Shown: piece by piece, positions 1-10,831 of the stretch
How the letters are laid out: each line of letters begins with the position of its first letter
Numbering within the stretch: position 1 is the stretch's first letter
Assembly (NCBI GenBank): GCA_943736015.1
Contig: OX031059.1
Coordinates: forward strand, 59,593,159-59,657,158
Direction: 5' to 3'
Source of the DNA: Tridacna crocea
Taxonomy: Eukaryota > Mollusca > Bivalvia > Cardiida > Cardiidae
DNA: 64,000 nt
Program-made: the position numbers and the translations under genes
The notes under the pieces: generated by a model
Databases searched by the model: none
Told to the model about the DNA's origin: nothing
The model's input: the letters and a program-made list of their open reading frames with translations, nothing else

Positions 1-540
1 CCAACATTACAATTAATTATTTTGATCTGTAAATATTGATGCCCAATCAAATGGAGTAGCGCGCAATCTTGGGATGATCAAGCAATGTGACGAAAGAGTC
101 CAGGGCCAAGCGATCGGTAGACAAATTTTGTATCATTGCATCAATAGAAGGCTATTAGCGAGTGAAGTTAATTTTGATTTAGAATTAGTATTTCCACGAT
201 AGATGACTTCACCCACTGTATTTTAACATGCCATTTCCAATTACATTTTGGGTTTATTTCCTTTGGCTTTGCACGAAATACGATACAAGGTCTTCAAAAT
301 TCAATACTGAACTCACAGTGGTATTGTCTTTGACAGATACCTCAAAAACTGCTACACAATATGACACTTACCTCATGGGCTGTTTTCAGCACAGATTGTA
401 GACAGTGGTTCCCATGTTCTTCGCAGATGGCGAGGACAATCCCGACTCATAAACTGAGGAGGGCCATCTGAGTATTCTGAGGAAGAATTTCATTTTGATG
501 CCAACAGAAAAAGTATTAATGTTGATTACTAGGAAAGGTC
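1..540. other. Unassigned AT-rich DNA
   Basis: No open frame, repeat family or splice-bounded exon was recognised here. Confidence 0.5.
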
Positions 541-544
541 GGCA

Positions 545-600
545 AAAAGCCGGTCAGTATGAGTACTGACCGAGCCGGCGGTTTTAACCGGTTAAAACCG
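545..600. repeat. Palindrome U, left copy
   Basis: Two adjacent palindromes. One is GGTCAGTATGAGTACTGACC at 552-571. The other is a perfect 22-bp palindrome at 579-600 with half-site CGGTTTTAACC. The second recurs in inverted surroundings near 1725, so the pair may be the ends of one 1.2-kb element or two separate insertions. Confidence 0.6.
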
Positions 601-1689
601 GTCAATAGTAGTCGACTGGAGTGGTTGGTTGGGTGGATTAAATCACTGATTTACATACATGGCCTGTTTCTTGTCTTAAAAGCTCTCATCCTATATCCTG
701 TTTTGAAGGTATATTACATATTATCATCAGTATCATAGTTTTTATCAATAAGGTCCCTTTTTTATTTGACCATAATTCAAAAGACATCATTGCTGGTCAA
801 CTGAAGAGGTTGATTGGATCAACTTTCCTTTATGAACTTGCATACAGGTCAGTTCTTTTCAAGAATAGAACCTTTATCTGTCATCATTCCTGTTTACAGT
901 TCTGCTCTCTCTTCCCCCCCCCCCCCCCCCCCCCCCCTCGACCACAAATATACCTAGGTTTAAAAAAAATTGGATTACTTACCATAGTTTTTGGACATAA
1001 AAGCTTAAAGGTAACATTAAAAAGCAACTAATTTAAAATTTCCATGTAAAACTGCAGAAAAAAGTGTCACCTATGGGTAAACAATTGTGATATACACCTG
1101 TCATTAATCTGTAGGCATATTGAGGTACACATGAAGAAGGATGTGACTGATTAGCTAATCAATTAGTTAGGGATACTTCAATTCTGAAGCATATTTAAGT
1201 CTGTATCTACACCTTTAAAACTGTTGTTAAAACATATTAAAAGTGTAAAAGTTGCCCCTTTCTACCCCAGTAGGTGTGGCTTAAATCACAAAAGGAACCA
1301 ATCATGTATCCCTATTTGGGGTATTATACTTGACACCAGGCCTTATTCCAATGGTGTGAAATACTTATATGTAATCAAGATAACACAGGTATCTTATCAT
1401 TAAGTAGTACCTTATGGTGTCAAAAATGAAACCTAAAGAACTTATTTGGAACTTCCATAGAGTTTTGGAAAACTGGCAAAATCCACCTTATAAGTAGCCT
1501 TGACAGGGACAAAACATTTTTTTCACTCAAGTCAACTCTTTCATATTGGTAAATCCAACCAAACTTGGAACCAAAATCAGAAAAAAACACGACAAATCAT
1601 CCACTAAATAGGATGACTGTCTTCCTAAAATTCATCTGACCATTAAAATTTCCAAATGACCACTACAAATATCCAATCGACCATTATTG
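601..1689. other. Segment between the two U palindromes; poly-C at 917-937
   Basis: The only notable feature is a homopolymer C run of about 21 bases near 917-937, followed by T/A-rich DNA. No coding signal is seen. If U is a single element, this is its interior, and it carries no transposase. Confidence 0.45.
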
Positions 1690-1760
1690 ACCAGTACTTA
1701 CCACTTTGGGAATATTGACCGGGGCGGTTTTAACCGGTTAAAACCGCTGGTTAAAACCAC
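1690..1760. repeat. Palindrome U, right copy (inverted)
   Basis: A perfect 24-bp palindrome at 1724-1747 repeats the CGGTTTTAACC half-site. It is followed by a third half copy (GGTTAAAACCACC). The flank reads GGTCAATATTCCC on the minus strand, resembling GGTCAATAGTAG beside the left copy, so the two are in inverted orientation. Confidence 0.55.
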
Positions 1761-2457
1761 CCCTGGTTTCGACGGCCCAACCTTGGCACGAGGACGTACA
1801 TTTGATTTTAGCAAGGCAAAGCCACACAACACATAAACGGAACCATTTAACTGAATGACTTTCCAAAAGCATCAAGGCAAAATTTAAATTCTTCCAGGAA
1901 TGGTTACACATTCCGACTTTCCAGATTTTTCTTGTTTGGTGGCAATATGAAAGGTGCACAGCTCAATATCAGGAGCTACCTTGGACTTTAAAGCTGCAAT
2001 GAAGAACCACATTATAAAAAATAGCGGAGAGGAGGTAGGGGGCGGGGATTCGAAGACATATAACGAAGAACTCTCACAATAAACCCCACCTAAGAATTGC
2101 TCAGAGTAGACGTATTTGTTGTAAAATGGACTTGTCAGAAAAAGTGTAGGGTATTAATTGCTATAAGAGTAATGTCTTTGTACTACACATCAAACAGAAA
2201 TTTTATGTGTGCAAAACGTTGGCTGCTTTCCATTCAATTTAAATTGAAAGTTGTATAAAAATGACTCGTAGAATAAGGATATATAAGATGAAACGCCCTG
2301 TACAAAATACATATAGGTTTTGTCTACAGATATAGTGAGATGTTGTAGAGTGCTGATCGCAAGTATTTTACCCAACAGCCTATATTCCAGGGGTAAGACA
2401 CAGGATAATTGAAAAATCCCCAGATTGCCACAATAATGACAATGTTTTCAATAGTCA
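1761..2457. other. Unassigned DNA
   Basis: No recognised repeat and no credible exon. Short open frames on the minus strand lack splice or composition support. Confidence 0.45.
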
Positions 2458-2590
2458 ATTAACCCTTTCAAAGCAAATCCGAGTTTTATCCCCCCCTTTC
2501 CGTTACAAAAGAAAAGGTCCCTAAAAATGGTTGTAACCAACATTTGCCCCTTTTCCCACATTCTTTTCTACACTATTAGAGACAAATCAG
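2458..2590 (+). mobile_element. MITE-A, left part, split by foldback element
   Basis: It starts with TTAACCCTTT and has a decayed core (GGTTGTAACCAACATTTGCC, then CCCTTTTCCCACA). The copy stops at ACAAATCAG, and the same nine bases reappear at 5299, where the right arm resumes. It was therefore present before the foldback element landed. Confidence 0.7.
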
Positions 2591-5298
2591 GGGTCCGTGA
2601 AGTTGGCTCAACGCTCAGTAATCGACATTCAGCTCAACACCAGCCTTTTTGAGCCAGCTCGACATTCCAGCTCAACGGCCAGCTCAACAGCAAAAACATA
2701 TATACATGTCAAAATCAAAGTCCGTTGAGCCAGCTCGACATTCCAGCTCAACAGCCAGCTCAAATGCAAATATACTAGATCCATGTCCGTTGAGCCAGCT
2801 CGAAATTCCAGCTCTGCCACCTCAACAGTAAAAATACGTATACAAATGTTTCGATCAGTGTCCGTTGAGCCAGCTCGACATTCTAGCTCAACCGCCTGCT
2901 CAACAGCAAAAATACATATATATATATGCCAAAATAAAAGTCCGTTGAGCCAGCTCAACAGTAAAAATACTTATACATACTTTTCGATTAATGTCCGTTG
3001 AGCCAGCTCGACATTCCAGCTCAACCACCAGCTCAACAGCAAAAATACATATACATGTCAAAATCAAAGTCCGTTGAGCCAGCTCGAAATTCCAGCTCAA
3101 CTGCCAGCTCAACAGTAAAAATACTTATACATATGTTTCGATCAATGTCCATTGAGCCAGCTCGACATTCCACCTCAACGGCCAGATCAACCGCAAAAAT
3201 ACATCTACATGTCAAAATCAAAGTCCGTTGAGCCAGCTCGACATTCCAGCTCAACAGCCAGCTCAAGAACAAAAATATACTAGATCCATGTCCGTTGAGC
3301 CAGCTCAACATTCCAGCTCAACCGCCAGATCAACATTTAAAATATTTAAACATATGTTTCGATCAATGTCCGTTGAGCCAGCTCGACATTCTAGCTCAAC
3401 CGCCAGCTCAACAGCAAAAATACATACATATGTCAAAATCTAAGTCTGTTGAGCCAACTCGAAATTCCAGCTCAACTGCCAGCTCAATAGTAAATATACT
3501 TATACATAATTATGTTTTGATCAATGTCCATTGAGCCAGCTCGACATTCCAGCTCAACCACCAGCTTAACAGTAAAAATACATAAATATGTCAAGATCAA
3601 AGTCCGTCGAGACAGCTTGACATTCCAGCTCAACGGCCAACTTAACAGCAGCAAAAATACAAATATATGTCAAAATTAAAGTCCATTGAGCCAGCTGGAC
3701 ATTCCAACTCAACCGCAAACTCAACAGTAAAAATACTTATATATATGTTTCGATCACTGTCCGTTGAGCCAGCTCAACAGCCAGCTCAACAGCAATAATA
3801 CATATATATGTCAAAATCAAAGTCCTTTGGTCCAGCTCGACATTCCATCTTAACCGCCATCTCAACAGTAGAAATACTTATACATATGCTTCGATCAATA
3901 TCTGTTGAGCCAGCAGAAAGTTCCAGCTCAACAGCAAAAATACGTATACATATCAAAATTAAAGTCTGTTGAGCCAGCAGGAAATTCCAGCTCTACCGCC
4001 AGCTCAACAGTAAAAATACTTATACATTTGTTTCGATCAATGTCGAGCTGGCTCAATGGACTTTGATTTTGACATATATATGTATTATTGCTGTTGAGCT
4101 GGCCTGTGTGCTGGAATGTAGAGCTGGCTCAACAGACTTTGATTTTGACATATATATTATGTATTGTTGCTGTTGAGCTGGCCGTTGAGCTGGAATGTCG
4201 AGCTGGCTCAACGGACATTGATCGAAATATGTGTATAAGTATATTTTACTGTTGAGCTAGAGGTTGAGCTGTAATGTCGAGCTGGAATGTTGAGCTGGCT
4301 CAACGGACATGGATGTAATATTTTTACTGTTGAGCTGGAATGTCGAGCTGGCTCAACGGACTTTGATTTTGACATATATATCTATTTTTTTCAGTTGAGC
4401 TGGTGGTTGAGCTGGAATGTCGTGCTGACTCAAGGGAGTTTGATTTCGACATATATATGTATTTTTGCTGTTGAGCTGGCCGTTAAGTTGGAATGTCGAG
4501 CTGGCTCAACTGACATTGATCGAAATATATGTATAAGTATTTTACTGTTGAGCTGGCGGTTGAGCTGGAATGTCGAGCTGGCTCAACCGACTTTGATTTT
4601 GACATATATTTTTTTGCTGTTGAGCTTGGCGTTGAGCTGGAATGTCGAACTGGCTCAATGGACATTGATCGAAACATATATATAACTATTTTTACTGTTG
4701 AGCTGGTGGTTGAGCTGGAATGTCAAGCAGGCAAAACGGACATCTATCGAAAAATGTGTGTAAGTATCATTACTGTTGAGCTGGCAGTTGAGCTGGCATG
4801 TCAAGCTGGCTCAACGGACATTGATCGAAACATATATATATAAGTATTTTTACTGTTGAGCTGGCTCAACGGACATGGATTTAGTAATTTTACTGTTAAG
4901 CTGGCTGTTGAGCTGGAATGTCGAACTGGCTCAACGGACTTTGATTGTATTATATATATGTATTTTCGCTGTTGAGGTCGTGGTTGAGCTTGAATGTCGA
5001 GCTGGCTCAACTGTCTTTGATTTTGACATATATATGTAATTTTACTGTTAAGCTGGTTGTTTAGCTGGAATGTCGAGATGGCTTAGTGGACATTGATCGA
5101 AACATATCTATAAGTATTTTACTGTTGAGCTGGCGGTTAAGCTGGAATGTCAAGCTGGCTCAACGGACTTTGATTTTGACATATATATGTATTTTTGCTG
5201 TTGAGCTGGCTGTTGAACTCGAACGTCGAGCTGGCTCAACAAGGCAGGTGTTGAGCTGAATGTCGATCACTGAGAGTTTGAGCCAACTTCACGGACCT
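2591..5298. mobile_element. Giant foldback element built from tandem repeats (S1)
   Basis: A 2.7-kb inverted repeat. The left arm (2591-4044) is a tandem array in plus orientation of two alternating monomers of about 75 and 78 bp. Both begin GTCCGTTGAGCCAGCTCGAC; one ends in CAAAATCAAA and the other in GTTTCGATCAAT. The right arm (about 4045-5298) is the same array reversed, with essentially no spacer at the turn. The outer ends match (GGTCCGTGAAGTTGGCTCAA inverted). The 9-bp direct repeat ACAAATCAG at 2582-2590 and 5299-5307 is a target-site duplication. Long repeat-built termini with 9-bp duplications are known for foldback and Mutator-like DNA transposons. No transposase is encoded, so the class assignment is inference. 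Confidence 0.85.
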
Positions 5299-5345
5299 AC
5301 AAATCAGTCCATTTTGTCATCTGAAAAAGGTAAGAGAACGAACTG
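5299..5345 (+). mobile_element. MITE-A, right part, after foldback element
   Basis: ACAAATCAG repeats the left junction and is followed by CATTTTGTCATCTGAAAAAG, which matches the MITE-A right arm (TTTTGTCGTCTGCAAATG). Confidence 0.6.
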
Positions 5346-5654
5346 TAAACGTTAGCAGATCCGAAACTGTTTTTGTCAGATGTTTTCCTGAAATATCATA
5401 CTATCCGTTTTAAGTCTGATCTCGGTCTATATTGTCCATAAAGCATAAAGCAATTCAAGGTGGACTAAGAATCACAAGTATAGTTTTAGATCAGAAAAAA
5501 ACCTATGCTAGTATTTCGTCCTTGACCAGTAGGTTTTTTACATTAGTACTTAATAGCATGTAAAGTCTTTTGTAAATGTTTCTCTATTGCAGACGGCAGA
5601 CATACAAATTAAAACTATTTTCAGTTGACTAAAACAACTAGGGATAAAATGGTG
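5346..5654. other. Unassigned DNA
   Basis: Nothing recognised. Confidence 0.4.
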
Positions 5655-5767
5655 AGAAATGGCCTTTAGAGGGTATAACAAATTGCGTGAAAAGGAGAAA
5701 GTGCTTGTTCATAGCATCTTCTCCTTTTTCCACAATGTTTTCATAAGCATTGTCTTTAAAAGTCGAG
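5655..5767. mobile_element. MITE-A, degenerate
   Basis: Diverged core: AAAAGGAGAAAGTGCTTG paired with TCTTCTCCTTTTTCCACA. Terminal TTAA ends are not visible. Confidence 0.55.
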
Positions 5768-6049
5768 ATTGTGTGCTAAAAGGTTTAATTGGAAGGAAAG
5801 CACGATACATTCCAGACTGATGTATCTGTATGAGTTATCGGTGACTTTTTACCTTCTCCTCATTCCACAGAGGTTAGTTAAACTGTTTTTTTCATGTTTG
5901 TTGTTTACTGATGATTTTAACCTTCGAACCTCTTCGTTTATCTTTGCTTTGTTGCTTGATATTTTGATATATTTCAACGTTAGTTCTGTTACCACCGCTA
6001 GTGCACCTATATAGTTTCTATCAACCACACTGGCCGCTTAGCTGGATGA

Positions 6050-6278
6050 TTAACCCTTTACCAAATAAGTCCTAGTTTTTACGACCCCGAGATTGGGGCC
6101 TTTAGAAAACATTGTGGGAAAAGGAGAAAATGCTGGGAACCAGCATTTTCTCCTTTTCCCACAATGTTTTCTACCCTGCTGGAAACAAATTTCAATTTTT
6201 GAATTAGGTTTATTTTGTCGTCTGCATGTGCTTTCAATTTGGACCTGTCTAGTATTCTGTTGTTTGGTAAAGGGTTAA
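6050..6278 (+). mobile_element. MITE-A
   Basis: Full length with TTAA at both ends. Core arms AAAACATTGTGGGAAAAGG and its complement meet at CTGGGAACCAG. The right arm carries TTTTGTCGTCTGCATGTG. Confidence 0.9.
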
Positions 6279-6354
6279 TAGATCCGAAATCGCGTGTCAA
6301 CACTGTTAGAATTGCCCTTTGACGATGCATTTAAGTAACATTTGCTGCACGTTT

Positions 6355-6570
6355 CGCACTTTTAAGCATTTTCCTTCTTACTAATGCTTTCAAGCCGATA
6401 GCAGAAAAATTCCAACTTTTGCTATTCCAAAGGAATTTTTGGGAGAAATATATTTCCTTATCAGACAGTGCAGATCAAAGATCAGACTGCAAGTTCTGTG
6501 CAATCTCATCTTGATCTGCCCTGGCCGCAAAATGTCAGTGAACTCACGCTTTGCATTTTAAGGGCTAAAG
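6355..6570 (-). mobile_element. MITE-B
   Basis: Core arms GATCAGACTGCAAGTTCTG and CAATCTCATCTTGATCTGC lie near 6480-6520. The outer arm CCTTATCAGACAGTGCAG is typical of the family; the TTAA ends have eroded. Confidence 0.75.
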
Positions 6571-7096
6571 CACTGGTCCTAGTCATGGGGTAACAGGATA
6601 ATTAAGAGTAAACCTTTGGAAGAGCTATGTTAGAATGACCCCAATGTAAAGTAATTAACTGTGCGATTGTTTATCAGTTAATTAAGATGTCGATCTTCTT
6701 TCTGATGATATAGATACAAACCATCTTGTATCTATAGAAACGGGAGAAAACCCGAACAGAAAATGATAGCCCGTTTCTTACGTCATTCCTTTATAAACCA
6801 ACACACCAACCAGCATTGAACATTCGGAAGATTTTACGTGATTAACTTTGTCTAAAATTCGAATAAAATTAAAATCTTTAGAAAAGAGAGCGGAACTCAT
6901 TAAAAATGTTTCTTTCTTACATTGTCTTTGAAGTATACCAACACCCAAAACTAACATATATTCTTCGTTATGCTTTGCCTGGATTTTACTAGCCGGTACA
7001 TATTTCAAATACGAACACAAATTTCTAGAAGTACTTTGACATAGATATAATTTTGAAAGATTTTGTTTGGGTGTAGGATATCTTAAATTGGCTGCA
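6571..7096. other. Unassigned DNA
   Basis: No family recognised. A minus-strand open frame at 6778-7020 has no splice or domain support. Confidence 0.4.
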
Positions 7097-7138
7097 TTAC
7101 CCTAATCCTAAACCCTAACCCTTAACCCTAACCCTAAG
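7097..7138. repeat. Interstitial telomere-like tract
   Basis: About six degenerate CCCTAA units, best seen as CCCTTAACCCTAACCCTAAG. TTAGGG is the usual metazoan telomere unit. The tract is short and imperfect, as in interstitial telomeric sequences left by repair or insertion. Confidence 0.8.
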
Positions 7139-7394
7139 CTCTTGCAAAGCAAATTGGTTGGATTCTCGAGCCTTACCTTTTTTACTGCCTTGGTTACTAT
7201 ATCTAGTAAGTTTATTAGAGTTTTTAAGAAACATTCATTAATTTGACAAAAAGATATTCAGCCCTAGTTCGAATTATAGAGTCCTATAATTATAAACCGT
7301 GAAGCTTTAGGATAATAATCAGAACTATACTATAGGGTCCCCTCTCTGCTGCTGATGTTGGATTAAGATCTCTACTTCTCTCTTTCCATACCAC

Positions 7395-7480
7395 AGACGA
7401 AGCTTTTGTGGACACCGAAGATTAAGATCACACTACACAGAACGCGCAGTCTGATATGATATCTACACTATCTATTGCTT
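7395..7480. mobile_element. MITE-B core fragment
   Basis: AAGATCACACTACACAGAAC pairs with GCGCAGTCTGATATGATATC and CTACACTATC. The ends are lost. Confidence 0.6.
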
Positions 7481-7530
7481 TGTTCTAGATTATGAAAGAA
7501 TGGTGTCTTGATTTTGTAGATGAAATGCAC

Positions 7531-7605
7531 ATCGTCGGTTTACTTTAAAGTCCTCGTAATTAAGTTCAAGCTGTAGTTACGAGGTTTTTGAAGTAAACCG
7601 ACGAT
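7531..7605. mobile_element. Palindromic element K
   Basis: A 75-bp hairpin with ends ATCGTCGGTTTACTT and AAGTAAACCGACGAT. The inner arms contain CCTCGTAA and TTACGAGG. The same element occurs near 24625 and 33484. Confidence 0.8.
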
Positions 7606-8073
7606 ATTTAACTACTGAGCAAATGTTGTTTATTTATAAGGTAGTGAGAGACTTGAGCTCTTCGCGTATTTGATGAAACACACACAAACAGGAATACGAC
7701 ACTAGGAAATCCGTATACGATACCGAAGTTCTTCGTCAAAATCACAGATTGGTTCGTTTACAGACACAATGTTAGGCACTGTTAAACGGCGATTACAAGT
7801 CTTAGGCTGAGCAGATCATACTGGTAAAATCCGCCGTCCCTGCCGGTTTCAAACCTAGAAGCTTTGTAAGTACCATTACCTAACCGCTTATCATTGTAGA
7901 TCATATTGGAATTGTACAAGAATCAAGGACCCTCTATTCTCTGGGCATAATTTGAGAGATCCCATTAGATAAAGAGAATCTAAAAATCGAGAATATTGGT
8001 GCACGAAAGTCCGTTTATAAAACCCTGGTCTTCATTGGATAAACATCTTGGTATGGTCAAGAGCCGAACGTGA
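7606..8073. other. Unassigned DNA
   Basis: Nothing recognised. Confidence 0.4.
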
Positions 8074-8160
8074 AACCATCTTCGCAAGCCAAGGGTGACG
8101 ATCCACTACGCTACTCTATCCTTGGCGGATCGAGCTTAATTTCGAAGTTCCCCCATACGC
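8074..8160 (+). repeat. Repeat W, plus copy
   Basis: Begins CCATCTTCGCAAGCCAAGGG and contains an internal inverted pair CCAAGGGT / ATCCTTGG, then GATCGAGC and CCCATACGC. An inverted copy lies at 8541-8630, so the pair flanks the CxxC exon. Confidence 0.65.
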
Positions 8161-8286
8161 ATTTTCATTTGTAGCAGCTAGCTCTAACTGCACGAATCAA
8201 ATCGCTAGTGGCATTTCATCTTTGATAAAAATAGAACAAGGTCGTTACCTTTCGGATAAAAATAGAAGGTAAACATTAATACCTCC

Positions 8287-8464
8287 GTGGATGTGTGCAG
8301 GACCTGTAATGATTTATTACCAAAAACACATAGACGAACAATATTTACAGAAAGTTTCAGTGTGATCAATCAATTATCAGAGGTTTCATACTATATCCCT
8401 GCACCTGACCATGGAATGTCGAAGTACGTTTGTGGTTATTGCTTCATGTTGAATTATTGTATTC
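8287..8464 (+). CDS. Possible exon, double-CxxC zinc-binding N-terminal domain; perhaps a pseudogene
   Basis: The frame reads (G)TG then Asp-Val-Cys-Arg-Thr-Cys at residues 2-6, a middle region with Phe-Ser-Val-Ile-Asn-Gln-Leu-Ser-Glu-Val, then Tyr-Val-Cys-Gly-Tyr-Cys at about residue 50, followed by Leu-Asn. Two CxxC pairs about 45 residues apart, with a hydrophobic QLxEV segment between, resemble ZAD-like zinc-binding domains at the start of DNA-binding proteins. The family match is from memory. A consensus donor GTGAGT at 8465-8470 follows immediately, leaving phase 1. The frame could read on to a stop at 8529, but the pattern fades after the donor. The expected initiator is GTG and no in-frame ATG precedes the domain before an upstream stop at 8263-8265. 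So it is either an internal exon (possible acceptor AG at 8266-8267) or a pseudogene that lost its start. Inverted W repeats flank it. Confidence 0.45.
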
Positions 8465-8540
8465 GTGAGTGGTTTGTAAAACGATATTTCATTGGCTATA
8501 AGAAATATGATGTAAAGGGAGATAATTAGCAGCATCCAAT

Positions 8541-8630
8541 AGGGGGCGTATGGCGGGAATCTCGAAATCGGGTTCGAACCGCCAATGTAAGATCTACGTA
8601 GTGTTCGTAACCTTGGCTCGCGAAGATGAA
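8541..8630 (-). repeat. Repeat W, minus copy
   Basis: Read on the minus strand it begins CATCTTCGCGAGCCAAGG and ends with CGCCATACGCCCCC, matching 8074-8160. It contains a GGTTCGAACC stretch that looks like a pol III B box, but no A box lies at the right distance. Confidence 0.6.
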
Positions 8631-9445
8631 GGTGAAAGGGAATGCTGGTAAAATTGTCTCCTGTTTTCTCACAAGTTCACCTTTAGTTGGGTTTAGAAAC
8701 ACCAATGTCTCTGAAAATTTCTTGCCCTTGTGTGGAATCGAGCCTGGGGTGTTCAGATTTGTATTCTGAGTTTTAGCACTACATCTCTGCTCCAATCTAC
8801 ATATCTTTACTGTGCCACAATAAACCCTGGCCACAGGCAGATCTCTTATTGAGAGGGATTTCGACCCCTAATTCATCGGTAAATATCGTGTAACCTCGAC
8901 GTTTTCGTAGAAGCTATTCGGCCAATCTCGGCAGCTTCCGTCTTTGAAAAGGATACTTAAGGGCCGTAGACCTTCAGTGACTTTGCGATGGATTTCGATA
9001 AACGTAATTGGCCGATCAAATAAGTCATATGGTCTTTCCCGGTGAAATGCAACGACGCTGTTAAGGAACGAATTATTGTATCAAAATTCATTTCAGAACA
9101 CTTACAGATAATAGCTTAGACCCTAAAATCCATCATTCCAAGCCTCGTGGAGGGCAAAAAGCTATTACAAAAGATAGAAAACAATTAACACTTAACCCAT
9201 CGCCACACCCCTGGCATTCTTTAACCCTGCTGCCAAAGCTACGATTGCTTCGAGATGATGGTGACCGAAGAATAGTAAATTCTACGCCCGATTTGGCCAA
9301 AATTTCTTCCTCCGGGAAGATGAAAGTCAATTGTATCAGGATTTAGGCCTCGCTCTCTGCTAAACATTTACTACTTATGCCAGATCGAAAAAGATACTGA
9401 TGAATCCCAAACAACGTGTTTGTGTCATGCTGTGGTAAAAGGGCG
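8631..9445. other. Unassigned DNA
   Basis: About 800 bp with no recognised repeat. Minus-strand open frames of 65-102 codons lack recognisable domains. Confidence 0.4.
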
Positions 9446-9659
9446 CTCTTTACCAAAGGGCAAAATTTTAGACTGGTCCAAACTGAAAGCACTTCCAGAC
9501 GACAAAATAAACGTAACTCAACTTGAAATTTGTCGCCAGCGGGGTTAAAAATATTGTGGGAAAAGGAGAAAATGCTGGTTACAGCATTTTCTCCTTTTCC
9601 CACAATGTTTTCTGTCCCAGGGTAGTAAAACACAACAGATTGTTTGGTAAAGGGCTTAA
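9446..9659 (-). mobile_element. MITE-A
   Basis: The core is nearly perfect with centre GGTTACAGC. Left arm ACTGGTCCAAACTGAAAGC and right end GTTTGGTAAAGGG mark the reverse orientation. Confidence 0.85.
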
Positions 9660-9742
9660 GAATCTCCATGAGGCATGATACCAATCAAGTCATACCATCA
9701 TTATTTATCTATAGAATCTCTTTTGTCTGACGAACGGCTGTA

Positions 9743-9872
9743 TATGGAGATAGACTGGTCCTTTGACATACAGAAAATTGACCCACAGCAAAAAGTTTCG
9801 ATCAGGTCAGCCTGCTCGGAACGCACGGGCTGACCCGAGTTGTTACTTTAATTAAGGTCTTTTTCACAGACC
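9743..9872 (-). mobile_element. MITE-J, partial
   Basis: GGTCCTTTGACATACAGAAA leads into the palindrome GGTCAGCCTGCTCGG / CGGGCTGACCCG. It ends near TTTTTCACAGACCATAG, the degraded family terminus. Confidence 0.7.
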
Positions 9873-10332
9873 ATAGTTCTTTAACAGATGCACTGACGGC
9901 CGTAATATGGCTGAAATCATATCTTGAAAACGGCGTTAATTATTTATATCCCTTCAAAACGAATGTTTTCGGGGGTACACTGGAATTAGCCTGACCGTCT
10001 TTGTTTCCGTGTGACTGTGTGTTCTTATGTGTACAAAATACTAGTAATTACCTGTTTCTGTCAAAGCACTGGCGGGGATACGAAGTCACATTCAGTGACA
10101 GCTCTAGTTTTCTTGCCTATTCACTCGCTTTTACTTCCCACGATTTCCCATAAACTGGTTTTCAGAAATTAAAAAGATGTCAACTCTTTAAACATGTCGT
10201 TATTAGCAAATACTCAAAACTGGGCGGCCTGGACACATTGCCAGTATTGAGGTACAAAACGTCTGTCTTAGGACATGACATTCCAACCCCTCATTGGCGG
10301 CATTATGTTTTGTTAAAGGATCAATTTTTCAG
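9873..10332. other. Unassigned DNA
   Basis: Nothing recognised. Confidence 0.4.
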
Positions 10333-10672
10333 TGGTGTCTGTGGTCGTGAGGTAGAGCGTCGGCCTCATAACCTAAAGGTCCTGAGTTCGATACCCAGGC
10401 GCGGGTGTGAACTTTGGGATTTTTCATTGGCCCACACATTCGGCGCGAGTACTGGTGTAGTTCCCAGAAAGCAGAATCGAGAGAGATTAGTATAAGTTGT
10501 AAGAACTTGTTTCTAAATCGATGTAAAATAATTATGTTTAAACTATCAATTTTTATTTGGCCCACATATTCCGCAGAGGCACTGGTTTAGTTCCTTGGAA
10601 ACAGAATCGAGAGAGACTAGGATAAATTTGTAGAACTTGTTTCTCAATTTATGCAAAATAAAATAAGGATTT
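10333..10672 (+). mobile_element. tRNA-derived SINE with duplicated body
   Basis: The head has a plausible A box (GTGAGGTAGAGCG) and B box (GAGTTCGATACCC) about 40 bp apart, as in tRNA-derived SINEs. The body GGCCCACACATTC...AGAATCGAGAGAGATTAG at 10429-10557 is repeated at 10558-10672 (GGCCCACATATTC...AGAATCGAGAGAGACTAG). No intact tRNA fold or CCA-type end is present, so it is not scored as a tRNA gene. Confidence 0.7.
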
Positions 10673-10831
10673 ATTTCTCTGCTAAGCCTCTGTATGTAAT
10701 TGTAACGTTACTATAAAATACTGTCTGAATGGTAAGCTCTAGACCAATACTGTTGAAACATATGGATAACATTTTATGGGGAAAAGAAAATTGCTATCAT
10801 CACTTCGTATTATCGAACTGTGTATATAAGC

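Noticed and set aside
2629..5010. Long repetitive peptides in the foldback arrays
   Set aside because: Monomer length and AT/GC content keep several frames open on both strands; frames break at indels, and no start or splice context exists.
10333..10405. tRNA gene
   Set aside because: A and B boxes exist, but no full cloverleaf could be drawn and a SINE body follows. The same holds for heads at 48757, 49845, 52877, 54680, 60230 and 63330.
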